The translations under genes were made by a program, and so were the position numbers. DNA of 54,554 bases from Halobacteriales archaeon QS_4_62_28. GTDB taxonomy: Archaea; Halobacteriota; Halobacteria; Halobacteriales; Haloarculaceae. Under the pieces are notes generated by a model. That model made no database searches and had not been told where the DNA came from. It saw nothing but the letters and a program-made list of their open reading frames with translations. The stretch is from positions 46,815-101,368 of the forward strand of contig PXRO01000023.1 of the NCBI GenBank assembly GCA_003021685.1, in the 5' to 3' direction. Position 1 is the first letter of the stretch, and the number at the start of each line of letters is the position of its first letter. Shown piece after piece: positions 24,515 to 33,935 of the stretch.

Positions 24515-24672
24515 GTGGTTCGTCCGTCCACCTCACGCCCCGAACGCGATGCAATCACGAAGTGTCACCGTGATCGCGCTGTCGCCGTCGTCGGCCTACT
24601 AGTATAGCAGGCGGCCCCCGATCTATCGCGGCGAGTCGTCGCGGTTAAGCCCGTGGACGATAGCCACGCGAT

Positions 24673-25218
24673 ATGGACGTACTCGCGGTCGTTGCGACGG
24701 CGATGTGGGCGATATTGCCGGCGTACGTGCCGAACAACGCGGCAGTCCTTGCCGACGGTGGTCGACCGATTGACGGCGGGCGAACGTGGGGCGGCCGCCG
24801 CGTGCTCGGTGACGGAAAAACCTGGCGTGGGACCGCCGCTGGCACGCTTGCCGGGACGGCGCTGGCGCTCGTTTTGAACGCGCTCCACGACTCCGTGGGA
24901 GCGGCACTCGGCGTCACAGCCGATCCGTTCCCCGTCCTCGCCGGCGTGGGATTGGCGTTCGGTGCGATGGTCGGCGACATCGGCGCGTCGTTCCTGAAAC
25001 GGCGAATTGGTCGCGAACGCGGTGCGGCCTTCCCCGGTCTCGACCAACTGGATTTCGTCGTCGGCGCACTCGCCTGTGCGACGCTGTTCGCGCCTGCATG
25101 GGCGCTCGCGACCTTCGAGATACCGGTGCTGGTGGTCGTCCTCGTCGTGACGCCGCTCTTGCACGTGACCGCGAACGCAATCGCGTACGTGCTCGGACTG
25201 AAAGACGAACCGTGGTGA
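24673..25218 (+). CDS. carS: CDP-archaeol synthase CarS
   Basis: This membrane enzyme joins CTP and 2,3-di-O-geranylgeranylglyceryl phosphate to make CDP-archaeol, the activated lipid for archaeal polar heads. The 181-residue protein has five hydrophobic segments and the family motifs [26 protein letters not shown] and [28 protein letters not shown]. The length is normal. It stands as a single gene. Confidence 0.94.
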   Translation: MDVLAVVATAMWAILPAYVPNNAAVLADGGRPIDGGRTWGGRRVLGDGKTWRGTAAGTLAGTALALVLNALHDSVGAALGVTADPFPVLAGVGLAFGAMVGDIGASFLKRRIGRERGAAFPGLDQLDFVVGALACATLFAPAWALATFEIPVLVVVLVVTPLLHVTANAIAYVLGLKDEPW

Positions 25219-25322
25219 CGAGAGACGCTGTGTGACCACAGCGGCAATGTCACGAGACAGTGCAGAGGGATTGGAAACGAGCAGTGCTGGCGGTACGGAC
25301 AGAACGCAGGTCGGTACGTGAT

Positions 25323-25784
25323 CTAGGATTCCTCGATGACGGTTGCTCCTTTCATGCCGACGGACTCGTGTGGACGGCAGTAATAGAGGTAGGTGCCGCT
25401 CTCCTGGAAACCCAGTTCGAACGTCCTGTCGGATCCAGACACCGGGCTCCCACTGGAGAAGTAGTCGGATTGCTCGACGATGTTGTGCTCGTTGCCTCTC
25501 CCGGTCCACTCCCAGGCGATGGTCGTCTCCGTCGTGATCTGCACGGCCGGCGGATCGAACGCGAAATACCCGCCGTTGCCCTCGGCTCCTACCGCAACAA
25601 GCACCCGTTCGGCGTCCGTTTCATCTTCCATGGACCCGTCGAAGTTGGACGTCTCCGAGAGGTACACAGCCACCTCCCCGGGTGCGGTGACCGTCCCGAC
25701 AGCACCTCTGTTCTCGCCGCTATCAGAACAGCCGGCAACTACCCCGGTCGTGAGAACGCCGATCCCGTGTACGTATCGCCGCCG
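25323..25784 (-). pseudogene. Halocyanin-like blue copper lipoprotein lacking a start codon
   Basis: The C-terminal cupredoxin domain is intact: His in GNEHNIVEQ and the Cys-His-Met set in YYCRPHESVGM. In frame upstream is a clear Tat lipoprotein signal, RRRYVHGIGVLTTGVVAGCS, but the codon before the first Arg is TAG (25785-25787) and no ATG, GTG or TTG occurs between it and a GTG at 25673 inside the mature domain. Either the start codon was lost or a non-standard start is used. A start at 25673 would give a 116-residue protein without export signal. Confidence 0.65.
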
Positions 25785-25879
25785 CTAAATAGGGTGTTTT
25801 CTAATAGCGTACTGTATTTTCATGGCCGGAGCGACAGCACTCTCCGGCCGGATGCCGACCGTCACTCGGCGAGACAACG

Positions 25880-26812
25880 ATGAAACGTGACATTCACGAC
25901 GTGTTAGAATCGTACGCCAGCAACTATCGTGTTCATGGTCTTCTCAACGACGTTCCTCCCCATCTCGTGTACAAGGCGGAGATAGACGGAGTCCGTGCGG
26001 TCTGTAAGCTGGCTGCTCAAGAACGCGCAACGCCAGCGGTCGAAGGCCGTGTACTTGAATACGTCGAATCGGCAACTACGGTACCTGTCCCCCACGTGCT
26101 TGCTGTCGGTGATGGATACTTCCTGACTGAGTGGTGTGCGGCAGCGCCCCAGGAGCAGGTGTCAGTCACCGAATCACAAGCCCATGTCCTGGGTGTCTGT
26201 CTCGCTACGCTCCACTCGCAAACGACGTTCGAGAATACCGGTCTTTTCGAGGCTGCTGACGGATTAACTGTCGAAGAACAGAACTCCTGGAGTGAAACAC
26301 TCGTCAGAATCATGTCCCACGTCCACGACGACCTCGCCGGGACTGGATACAGGGACGTGAGTGAGCGCGCTCTTGCGTTCATTGAGGATCATCGAACATT
26401 CTTCGACGAACACGACTCTGCGGTGCTCGTTCACGGTGACTTCGTGCCGAGTCATCTGAGCTTCGACGACGGAGACGTGAGTTGCGTCGTTGATTGGGAA
26501 CACGCAATAGCCGGCCCGGGTGAATTCGACTACGCCCGATGTGACCTGCACATCTTTGACGATCCTGTCCGGGAGAGCGGCCAGTACCGTGAGGCGTTCC
26601 AGTCCGGGTACAGATCTGTCCGGGAACTCCCGCCCTGTTCTGAACTCCGTAGACGCGCATACAAGGCCCTGATCTTCACCTATGATATCAGACAGGGCTT
26701 CGTTCAAAACCAGCGAGATGAATCGGAAATCCGGAACCGCTCCGATTCGTTCCGCGGCTACGTATTCGACATCCTGGAGAACGTGGCGGAAACACTCGAC
26801 GAAAGAAACTAA
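25880..26812 (+). CDS. Aminoglycoside phosphotransferase-family (APH) kinase
   Basis: The 310-residue APH-fold kinase has VHGDFVPSHLSFDD (the HGD catalytic loop) and VVDWEHAIAGPGEFDYAR (DxE metal site). An N-lobe lysine is in AVCKLAAQE. The natural substrate is uncertain: the family phosphorylates aminoglycosides, homoserine, choline and others, and archaea are insensitive to most aminoglycosides. The codon use is somewhat more AT-tolerant than its neighbours, hinting at transfer. It is a single gene before hemC. Confidence 0.82.
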   Translation: MKRDIHDVLESYASNYRVHGLLNDVPPHLVYKAEIDGVRAVCKLAAQERATPAVEGRVLEYVESATTVPVPHVLAVGDGYFLTEWCAAAPQEQVSVTESQAHVLGVCLATLHSQTTFENTGLFEAADGLTVEEQNSWSETLVRIMSHVHDDLAGTGYRDVSERALAFIEDHRTFFDEHDSAVLVHGDFVPSHLSFDDGDVSCVVDWEHAIAGPGEFDYARCDLHIFDDPVRESGQYREAFQSGYRSVRELPPCSELRRRAYKALIFTYDIRQGFVQNQRDESEIRNRSDSFRGYVFDILENVAETLDERN

Positions 26813-26953
26813 TCAGCGATAACAATCACTATGAGAAGGGTTCTACGACACGCTCACGGGTCACAGGTTCGGCTCCCGGTCCGTCTCGCGGCGTACCACT
26901 CGACACGTGCCCAAAGTGGTGGGCTTTTCTTTGCTGGCCGACGAGCAACGAGT

Positions 26954-28084
26954 ATGACTGACGCGACGACGGTACGACTGGCGACACGGGGGTCGGATCT
27001 GGCCCTGCGCCAGGCAGCGACCGTCAAAGACACGCTCGAAGACCGCGGGTCCAGGGTCGAACTCGTCGAGGTCGACACCACCGGCGACCAGTTGCGCGAC
27101 GAGTTGATCCACCGACTCGGCAAGACCGGTGCGTTCGTCCGGAGTCTCGACGAGAAGGTCATCGAGGGCGACGTCGACGCCGCCGTCCACTCGATGAAAG
27201 ACGTCCCGACGGAGCAACCCGACGAACTCGTCGTCGCCGGCGTGCCAAAGCGCGCATCGCCGGGCGACGTGCTGGTGACGCCCGACGAGACGACGCTGGC
27301 AGACCTCCCGGCGGGTGCGACCGTCGGCACGTCAAGTCTCCGCCGGACAGCCCAGTTGCTCGCCGAACGGTCGGATCTGGACATCCGGCCACTGCGGGGC
27401 AACGTCGACACGCGCGTCGAGAAACTGCTCGCGCCCGGACTACAGGCCGAACACGAGGAGCGCACCGAGGAGGTCAAGATTCGCGAGGAGACAGCCGACG
27501 AGGACTACGAGTTCCCCTACGATCAGTCCGTCGAGGAGTGGTTCGACAGCAGAAGTGAGATCGAACGTCAGGCACTCGGCCGCGAGGTCGACACCGCCTA
27601 CGACGCCATCGTCCTCGCCCGCGCGGGTCTGGAGCGTGCGGGCCTGCTCCACCACGTCGAGTACCGGGACCTCCCGGCGACGACGTTCGTCCCCGCACCG
27701 GGTCAGGGGGCACTGGCGATCACGGCCGTCGATAGCGAGTTCGCGGTTAAACTCAGCGACGTGCTAGATCACCCGCGCTCGCGGGCCGAGACGACCGTCG
27801 AGCGAACGATCCTCGCGGAACTCGGCGGCGGGTGTGTCGCACCGATGGGCGTCCACGCCGTCCTGCAGGGCAGCGTCATCCGGACGACCGTTCGCGTTCT
27901 CGACCGCGAGGGAGCCAAAGAGGTCCGGGCGACTCGGGACCTCGACGCACAGCGACATATCGAGGCCGCCCAGTCTTTTGGGGCCGCCCTCGCCGAGCAG
28001 GGTGCCGACGACCTGATCGCGGCAGCTAAGCGCGGGGCCGGTAACGACGACGCCGCGACGGTACAGGGGGACACCGACGAATGA
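26954..28084 (+). CDS. hemC: Hydroxymethylbilane synthase
   Basis: The enzyme polymerises four porphobilinogens to hydroxymethylbilane. The 376-residue protein begins TVRLATRGSDLALRQA, has KDVPTE, GTSSLRR and RPLRGNVDTR, and the Cys that carries the dipyrromethane cofactor in LGGGCVAPMG. A charged insertion of about 45 residues near 165-210 explains the extra length over the usual 310. The ATG at 26954 is favoured over upstream starts. The stop overlaps the start of the methyltransferase gene. Confidence 0.95.
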   Translation: MTDATTVRLATRGSDLALRQAATVKDTLEDRGSRVELVEVDTTGDQLRDELIHRLGKTGAFVRSLDEKVIEGDVDAAVHSMKDVPTEQPDELVVAGVPKRASPGDVLVTPDETTLADLPAGATVGTSSLRRTAQLLAERSDLDIRPLRGNVDTRVEKLLAPGLQAEHEERTEEVKIREETADEDYEFPYDQSVEEWFDSRSEIERQALGREVDTAYDAIVLARAGLERAGLLHHVEYRDLPATTFVPAPGQGALAITAVDSEFAVKLSDVLDHPRSRAETTVERTILAELGGGCVAPMGVHAVLQGSVIRTTVRVLDREGAKEVRATRDLDAQRHIEAAQSFGAALAEQGADDLIAAAKRGAGNDDAATVQGDTDE

Positions 28085-28890
28085 CTGACGGCGGCGCTGG
28101 GGGTGACACCGAGACGGGAACCGTTCATCTCGTCGGCTCAGGCCCCGGCGATCCGGAGTTGCTCACGATCAAGGCAAAGCGACTGCTCGAGGACGCTGAT
28201 GTCGTGTTGCACGACAAACTCCCCGGCCCGGAGATTATCGGGCTGATCCCCGAAGAAAAGCGCGAGGACGTGGGCAAGCGTGCCGGCGGCGAGTGGACGC
28301 CACAGGAGTACACCAACCGCCGCCTCGTCGAACTTGCCCACGAGGGTAAAGATGTCGTGCGGCTCAAGGGTGGCGATCCGACGGTGTTTGGCCGCGGTGG
28401 CGAGGAACTCGTCCACCTCGCGGAAAACGAAGTGCCGGTCGAAGTCGTCCCCGGCATCACCTCCGCAGTCGCCGGTCCGGAGGTGGCGGGCATTCCGGTC
28501 ACCCACAGGGACTACACTTCGTCGGTGTCGTTCGTCACCGGCCACGAGGACCCGACCAAAGACGAGTCGGCTATCGATTGGGGCGCATTGGCGGCCACCG
28601 GCGGGACCATCGTCGTCCTGATGGGTGTCGGCAAACTCCCCGAGTACACGCAGGTCCTCCGCGAGGAAGGCCTGGCTGGTGACACCCCAGTTGCGCTGAT
28701 CGAACGGGCGACCTGGCCCGACCAGCGAGTGGCGACTGGCACCCTCGACACCATCGTCAACGTGCGCGACAGAGTGGAGATCGAACCGCCCGCAATCACC
28801 GTCATCGGCAGCGTCGCAGCGACACGCGAGAACGTTCTCGATTTCCTCGTCGGGGCGAAAGACGGCGACGGGGGCACCGAGAATGCGTGA
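28081..28890 (+). CDS. cobA: Uroporphyrinogen-III C-methyltransferase (SUMT)
   Basis: This SAM-dependent enzyme methylates uroporphyrinogen III at C2 and C7 to precorrin-2, the branch to siroheme, cobalamin and the archaeal alternative heme route. The 269-residue protein has VGSGPGDPELLTIKAKR near the N-terminus, LKGGDPTVFGRGGEE and the VVPGITS motif. It overlaps hemC by 4 bases and hemD by 8 bases, giving a tight three-gene operon. Confidence 0.94.
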   Translation: MTDGGAGGDTETGTVHLVGSGPGDPELLTIKAKRLLEDADVVLHDKLPGPEIIGLIPEEKREDVGKRAGGEWTPQEYTNRRLVELAHEGKDVVRLKGGDPTVFGRGGEELVHLAENEVPVEVVPGITSAVAGPEVAGIPVTHRDYTSSVSFVTGHEDPTKDESAIDWGALAATGGTIVVLMGVGKLPEYTQVLREEGLAGDTPVALIERATWPDQRVATGTLDTIVNVRDRVEIEPPAITVIGSVAATRENVLDFLVGAKDGDGGTENA

Positions 28891-29635
28891 GAACCCGCGC
28901 CTGCAGGTCGCCGTCTTTCGCCCCGACGACGAGCGCAAAGCAGAAGCCGTCGAGTTACTCGAAGCGCTCGGTGCCGACCCCGTCGCCGACCCGATGCTTT
29001 CGGTCGAACCGACCGGTTCCCGGCCCCGGTCTGACGCCGACTACGTCGTTCTGACCAGCAAGACCGGCGTCGAACTCGCCGCCGAGGTTGACTGGTCGCC
29101 CGACGACGCCACCGTCTGTGCTATCGGCCGGTCGACCGCTGACGCATTCGAGGCGGCGGGCTACACTGTCGACCTGATCCCCGAAGAGTACTCCTCGACG
29201 GGACTCGTCGACACCCTCGAAGACCGCGTCGCGGGACGACGCGTCGAAGTCGCCCGCTCGGACCACGGGTCTGACGTACTGACCGACGGACTGGAAGCCG
29301 CCGGCGCGTACGTCCACGAGACGATCCTCTACCGACTGGTCCGCCCCGAGGGGTCGGGCGAGTCGGCCGAACTGGCTGCGGAGAGTGAACTCGACGCCGC
29401 CCTGTTTACGTCGTCACTCACCGTCTCACACTTTCTCGCGGCCGCCGACGTGCGCGGTGTCCGTCGCGAGGCCGTCCAGGGTCTGAACGACGCCGTCGTC
29501 GGTGCCATCGGTGCGCCGACCCGCCGAACCGCCGAGAACGCCGGCCTGTCTGTGGATGTCGTACCCGAGACCGCCGACTTCGAGACGCTGGCGACGGCGG
29601 TCGTCGAGGACGCTGCGCCGACCTATTACGAGTAA
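28883..29635 (+). CDS. hemD: Uroporphyrinogen-III synthase
   Basis: The enzyme cyclises hydroxymethylbilane to uroporphyrinogen III with inversion of ring D. The 250-residue protein is weakly conserved, as is usual for HemD, but shows VVLTSKTGVEL, AIGRSTADAFEAAGY and FTSSLTVSHFL with GAIGAPTRRTAENAGL at the expected places. Its position directly after hemC and SUMT secures the call. Confidence 0.9.
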   Translation: MRENPRLQVAVFRPDDERKAEAVELLEALGADPVADPMLSVEPTGSRPRSDADYVVLTSKTGVELAAEVDWSPDDATVCAIGRSTADAFEAAGYTVDLIPEEYSSTGLVDTLEDRVAGRRVEVARSDHGSDVLTDGLEAAGAYVHETILYRLVRPEGSGESAELAAESELDAALFTSSLTVSHFLAAADVRGVRREAVQGLNDAVVGAIGAPTRRTAENAGLSVDVVPETADFETLATAVVEDAAPTYYE

Positions 29636-29673
29636 CGAGAGGCGAGGAGAACGAAGTGAGTCCTCGGCCTTCA

Positions 29674-29782
29674 GAATTGCGAGCGGGGACGGAGGATCCG
29701 TGAGCAGCGAGACGCCGACTGTAGTGAGGGGTCTCGGAATTGCGAACGGGGACGAAGGACCCGTGAGCAGCGAGACGCCGAC
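29674..29782 (+). repeat. Tandem-like 46-base direct repeat
   Basis: A 46-base unit at 29674-29719 recurs at 29737-29782 (63-base period) with only a few differences. It lies between hemD and the DHH gene. Both units contain GTGAGCAGCGAGACGCCGAC. No gene is seen; the repeat ends just before a TTTAAAT box at about 29790 that should be the DHH gene promoter. Confidence 0.7.
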
Positions 29783-29820
29783 CGGAGGTTTAAATCCGAT
29801 CAGGCACCAACCTCGCGTCG

Positions 29821-31242
29821 ATGGGACCCGTCCCCGACCTCGACGATATTGCGACTGTCTGTGCCAGTCGGCTCTGTGCAGCCGACAGCGTCTTGCTGGC
29901 CTCGCACATCGACGCCGACGGTTTGACGAGTGCCGCCATCGCAGCGACTGCACTGGAGCGGGCCGAAATCCCCTTCGAGGTCGTGTTCAAGAAGCAACTC
30001 GACGAGACGGAAATCGGCTCGATTGCGGCGCTGTCCCACGACACGGTGCTCTTTACGGACTTCGGGAGCGGGCAACTGGACGTGATCAGCGATCACGAGC
30101 AGGCGGGGGATTTCCAGCCAGTGATCGCCGACCACCACCAGCCAGCAGACGCCGAGACGGAGTGTCACCTGAATCCCTTGTTGGTGGGGATCGACGGTGC
30201 ATCGGAGTTGTCGGGGGCCGGGGCGAGTTACGTCCTCGCGCGGGCGCTCGCGGACGTGGCTAAAACGGACCCGCCACGGGCAAACCGGGATCTGGCGGCG
30301 CTTGCCGTCGTCGGGGCGGTGGGGGATATGCAGGCTATCGAGGGCGAACTCGTCGGGGCTAACGGCGGCATCGTCGAGGAGGGGGTCGCGGCGGGCGTCC
30401 TCGCGGAGGGCACCGACCTGACGCTGTACGGCAAGCAGACGCGGCCGCTGCCGAAACTGCTGGAGTACGCGACGGAAGTGCCGATTCCGGGCATCTCCAA
30501 CGACGAGGCCGGCGCAATCGCGTTTCTGGAGGATCTCGGACTCGACCTGAAGCGGGCCGGTGACTGGCGCACCTGGGCGGACCTCGCCGACGAGGAGCGC
30601 CAGACCGTCGCCAGCGCACTTGTCCAGCGGGCAGTGACGCGTGGCGTCCCCGCCGACGAGATCCAGACGCTGATCGGGACGACCTACACACTTACCGACG
30701 AACCGACCGGAACGGAGTTGCGCGACGCCAGCGAGTTCTCGACGCTGTTGAACGCGACCGCACGCTACGAGCGGGCCGACGTTGGACTGGCGGTCTGTCG
30801 CGGGAACCGCGCCGGCGCGCTTGACCGGGCACAGACCTTACTCTCGAACCACCGGCGAAACCTCTCGGAAGGATTGGACCTCGTCCAGGAGCAGGGCGTC
30901 ACCCACGAGGGCCACGTCCAGTGGTTCGACGCCGGTAACGCGATCCGTGAGACCATCGTCGGCATCGTTGCCGGGATGGCACTCGGTACCGACGGGGTCG
31001 ACTCGGACAAGCCGATCTTCGCCTTTGCCAACAAGAGCGACGAGGAGACGAAAGTCTCGGCGCGTGGGACCGGCCCGCTCGTGGGCCGCGGTCTCGACCT
31101 CTCTGTGGTGATGCAGGAGGCGTCGCGGGCCGTCGGTGGCGACGGCGGCGGCCACGATATCGCCGCCGGTGCGACCGTTCCTGCAGGTGAAGAAAAACGC
31201 TTCGTCGAGGCCGCCGACGAGATCGTGGCCAGCCAGTTCTAG
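29821..31242 (+). CDS. DHH-family phosphoesterase (RecJ-like)
   Basis: The 473-residue protein has the DHH motifs: SHIDADGLTSAAI (motif I), DFGSG (motif II) and ADHHQP (motif III, the DHH). A C-terminal DHHA1-like half contains GHDIAAGATVP. Archaeal members include the GINS-associated nuclease (GAN) and other RecJ-like exonucleases. This could be a replication or repair nuclease or an oligonucleotide phosphodiesterase; I cannot distinguish these. A TTTAAAT box sits about 30 bases upstream of the ATG. Confidence 0.88.
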   Translation: MGPVPDLDDIATVCASRLCAADSVLLASHIDADGLTSAAIAATALERAEIPFEVVFKKQLDETEIGSIAALSHDTVLFTDFGSGQLDVISDHEQAGDFQPVIADHHQPADAETECHLNPLLVGIDGASELSGAGASYVLARALADVAKTDPPRANRDLAALAVVGAVGDMQAIEGELVGANGGIVEEGVAAGVLAEGTDLTLYGKQTRPLPKLLEYATEVPIPGISNDEAGAIAFLEDLGLDLKRAGDWRTWADLADEERQTVASALVQRAVTRGVPADEIQTLIGTTYTLTDEPTGTELRDASEFSTLLNATARYERADVGLAVCRGNRAGALDRAQTLLSNHRRNLSEGLDLVQEQGVTHEGHVQWFDAGNAIRETIVGIVAGMALGTDGVDSDKPIFAFANKSDEETKVSARGTGPLVGRGLDLSVVMQEASRAVGGDGGGHDIAAGATVPAGEEKRFVEAADEIVASQF

Positions 31243-31264
31243 TAGGACTGATGGCAAAAGCTAC

Positions 31265-32389
31265 TTACAGCCGCTGGGCAACGAGCGTACGGATCTGCTC
31301 GTGAAACCGACCGCTTTCGAAGCGGTCCCGGTCGAGGGTCGGACGGTCGCCACGCTCAATTGTAGCGGTGAGTAGCGTGGCGGCCTCGCTCGGGGAATCG
31401 AATAGCCTGTCCTGACGGCCGTCGAGAATCTCGCGTTGCCCGCCGCTATCGGGCGCGAAGGCGATCATTCCGGCAGCGACGCACTCGGCCAGCGACATGC
31501 CGAAGTGCTCGTCCGGCTTCGTGTTCAGGCCGTAGCGGTGGGTGCCAAGTAGTGTTTCGAGGCGGTCGCGGTCGACCTCGCGTTCGAGGTGGACGTACTC
31601 CCGACGCGTGGCGGCCCGTTCGACGCGGTCGACGTACTCGCGATACGAGGAGGCCGCCGACCCGACGATATGGAGGTGGCAGCCCCGGCCCCGTTTGCGG
31701 ACGCCGTCGATCACGCTGATCGCATCGAGGACGCGCTTGTCGGGGGCAAGTCGGCCGACGACGACGGCCCCCTGTTCGCGCTCGTGCCAGGGAACCGTGT
31801 CCTCGATCCGGTCGACCGGCGGGTACGCCACGGTTGGCCGGCGGCCGTAGAGTTCTCCGACGACGTCGGCGGTCCATCCGGAGTTGGCGACGAGTGTCGT
31901 GTCGGCCGGGAGACCGTCGTCGACGCCAGCGATCCGTGTCCAGAGTCCGTTCAGTCGACCCGGATCGGCCGGCGGGCAGTCCGACAGCGAGAACTGGGGG
32001 AAGTGGACGTACTGGACCGACGGCACCGGCAGGACGAACTCGTTGGCTGTCGAGACCGCGAGATCGTACCCGTCGAGACGAGACCGGATCCACCGGGAGA
32101 GCAGCGCGCTCCGGGCGGCCAGTTGCGGGCCAGCGTAGGGGGCCGCGGTGGCGAACGCCCGGGCTATTCCACGCCCAACCGGGGGTTGCCGAACGCGCAC
32201 GTCGACGTCGATCCCGAACAACTGACCGAGGTCGTGTGGGTCGGTCTCGGATATCGTGTACAGCGTCACGTCGTGTTCGTCGAGTGCGTGACAGACGTGC
32301 AAGCAGACGGCATCGGCACCACCACGGAGGTCGAGCGTGTTGTGCAGGACGGCGATCCGGGCCACGTTCTCAGGAGGGACGCGATTCAC
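31265..32389 (-). CDS. Glycosyltransferase family 4 protein
   Basis: The 374-residue GT-B enzyme starts IAVLHNTLDLRGGADAVCLH (acceptor loop). In its C-terminal half it has VVVGRLAPDKR, HIVGSAASS and the signature EHFGMSLAECVAAGMIAFAP (E-x7-E type nucleotide-sugar site). It resembles ALG11-like mannosyltransferases, so it may act in N-glycan or exopolysaccharide assembly at the cytoplasmic face. It follows a protein of unknown function in the same direction. Confidence 0.87.
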   Translation of the reverse strand: MNRVPPENVARIAVLHNTLDLRGGADAVCLHVCHALDEHDVTLYTISETDPHDLGQLFGIDVDVRVRQPPVGRGIARAFATAAPYAGPQLAARSALLSRWIRSRLDGYDLAVSTANEFVLPVPSVQYVHFPQFSLSDCPPADPGRLNGLWTRIAGVDDGLPADTTLVANSGWTADVVGELYGRRPTVAYPPVDRIEDTVPWHEREQGAVVVGRLAPDKRVLDAISVIDGVRKRGRGCHLHIVGSAASSYREYVDRVERAATRREYVHLEREVDRDRLETLLGTHRYGLNTKPDEHFGMSLAECVAAGMIAFAPDSGGQREILDGRQDRLFDSPSEAATLLTATIERGDRPTLDRDRFESGRFHEQIRTLVAQRL

Positions 32390-32395
32390 AAAGCC

Positions 32396-33007
32396 CTATC
32401 GCGGGTCAGGTGGTTCCAGCGGCCGGCCGAGCAGGCGGTCGATTACGTCGGCGAGTCGCTCGGAGAGGGGTCGAACGACCGGGTTCGGGCGGATGGCCAG
32501 ATACACTGGCTGTGGCTCGAACGGCGCTGTCGGGGCCAATAGGCGTGCGACGGCCCGGTGGTTCCCGTCGGCGACGGTCCAGGGGACACGACCCCGGCGT
32601 GTGTGGACCACCAGCGGGTGGGTCGCGCCGTCGGTCGCTGCCAGCGAGCGGATGTACGCGATGTCGATACCGGTTTCTGCGGTCAGCCGATCCGGATCGT
32701 TCTCGGCAATACGGTCGGCCGCGCCACCGACGGTGCCGTCCGGTGACAGTGCCTGCCACAGTGTCTGTTCCGGGCAGGCGATCAATCGGAGGGACCGCAC
32801 GGACGGGGCATCGAGCGTCGTCCGGTACCACTGGAGCGACGGCGACGTGACAATGAATTGCGACGCCCCCGGCTTTAGGTCCAGCAGCGCGGCCAAGGCT
32901 GCCCGTTCGCTCACCGATTCGGGGTCGTCGTCGAACGTCGTTTCCGGATTCGCGGCCTCCCGACGAAGCCAGTCCCGAACGACCGTGACCTGTCGAACGC
33001 GCTCCAT
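32396..33007 (-). CDS. Unknown protein, possibly ParB/Srx-like
   Basis: The 203-residue protein starts MERVRQVTVVRDWLRREA. I recognise no firm family. A segment PLVVHTRRGRVPWTVADGNH followed by RAVARLL resembles the DGNHR-type core of ParB/sulfiredoxin-like folds. It ends 6 bases before the glycosyltransferase gene in the same direction, so the two are likely cotranscribed. The role is unknown. Confidence 0.6.
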   Translation of the reverse strand: MERVRQVTVVRDWLRREAANPETTFDDDPESVSERAALAALLDLKPGASQFIVTSPSLQWYRTTLDAPSVRSLRLIACPEQTLWQALSPDGTVGGAADRIAENDPDRLTAETGIDIAYIRSLAATDGATHPLVVHTRRGRVPWTVADGNHRAVARLLAPTAPFEPQPVYLAIRPNPVVRPLSERLADVIDRLLGRPLEPPDPR

Positions 33008-33322
33008 GTGTTCGACAGGGAGCACGGACGGTAATCACTTTTCCAGCCACCGCGACATCGGCATAGTGCTTCGCTATGAAGCCAGTTTTTGCCGTTACGA
33101 ACGATGTGACCACCGCCGACACCACATCGACGGGGTCGAGCAACTGATCCGGGCTATCCGGCCGACGAGCGGTTCTGCCTGTCGCCGATTCTGGACTTCG
33201 TCGCCGACGCACTGGTCGATAGGGCACTCGACACCGACGCGCTGGCGTGCGACACGGTGTACTCGACTCGCAGCGGCCGAACTGACATACGTCGCCCACC
33301 AGTACGATCTGCTTGCACAGAC
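33008..33322 (+). other. Intergenic region with a possible frameshifted gene remnant
   Basis: Two plus-strand frames have coding-like composition in sequence: ADERFCLSPILDFVADALVD with RALDTDALACD (about 33159-33263), and then, shifted by one frame, LAAAELTYVAHQYDLLAQT ending in a stop at 33326 that overlaps the next ATG. Together they look like the decayed C-terminal part of a helical protein. The rest of the gap holds no gene. Confidence 0.3.
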
Positions 33323-33880
33323 ATGATGGTGATCACGCACGTCATCGTCGGTCTCGCACTCGCGGTCCCCGTTGCCCTGCTCGCCCCGACTGCGGCACTC
33401 CCGGCGGCCATCGGTGGCATCGTCGGTGGACTTGCACCCGACCTGGACGTGTTCTGGGGACAGCACCGCAAGACGCTTCACTTTCCCGTCCTCGGTCTCG
33501 TCCCGGCGACCGCGGGTGCCGTCGCCGCCCTGATCGCACCCGGTTCCGTTACCATCGGCCTCGCTGTCGGCGGTGTGGCGTTCGTCGCCCACGCCGCCAG
33601 TGACGCCCTCGGTGGCGGCAGAGAACTCCGGCCCTGGGAGCGGACGAACCCGAACGCCGTCTATGACCACGTTCGCGGGCGCTGGCTGGCGGCCCGCTAT
33701 GTCGTCCCTTACGACGGCCACCCCCGAGACCTGCTGGTCTCTGCGCTCGTCGCCGTCCCCGTCGTGCTGGTCTACGATGGCGCAGTCCGGTGGTTCACTG
33801 TCGCACTGCTCGTCATCGCGGCGGCGTACGCCGCCGTCAGAAAGCGCGTCCCGAAGTACGTCGCACCGATTGTCGAGTGA
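33323..33880 (+). CDS. YdjM-like membrane protein (metal-dependent hydrolase family)
   Basis: The 185-residue membrane protein has about five hydrophobic segments. It shows the family pattern of an N-terminal THVIVGLALAVP, GGLAPDLDVFWGQHRKTLHF with Asp/His residues typical of DUF457/YdjM, and HAASDALGGG. Such proteins are called membrane-bound metal-dependent hydrolases, but activity is poorly defined. A second ATG at 33326 could also be the start. Confidence 0.85.
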   Translation: MMVITHVIVGLALAVPVALLAPTAALPAAIGGIVGGLAPDLDVFWGQHRKTLHFPVLGLVPATAGAVAALIAPGSVTIGLAVGGVAFVAHAASDALGGGRELRPWERTNPNAVYDHVRGRWLAARYVVPYDGHPRDLLVSALVAVPVVLVYDGAVRWFTVALLVIAAAYAAVRKRVPKYVAPIVE

Positions 33881-33935
33881 TCACCATCCGAGGCGAAGTC
33901 GGCCGATTTTTATCCGCGCCGCCGTACCCTCACCC

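Noticed and set aside
25880-26812. APH-family kinase as an antibiotic-resistance gene
   Set aside because: The family is broad, archaeal ribosomes are largely insensitive to aminoglycosides, and no mobile resistance context is present.
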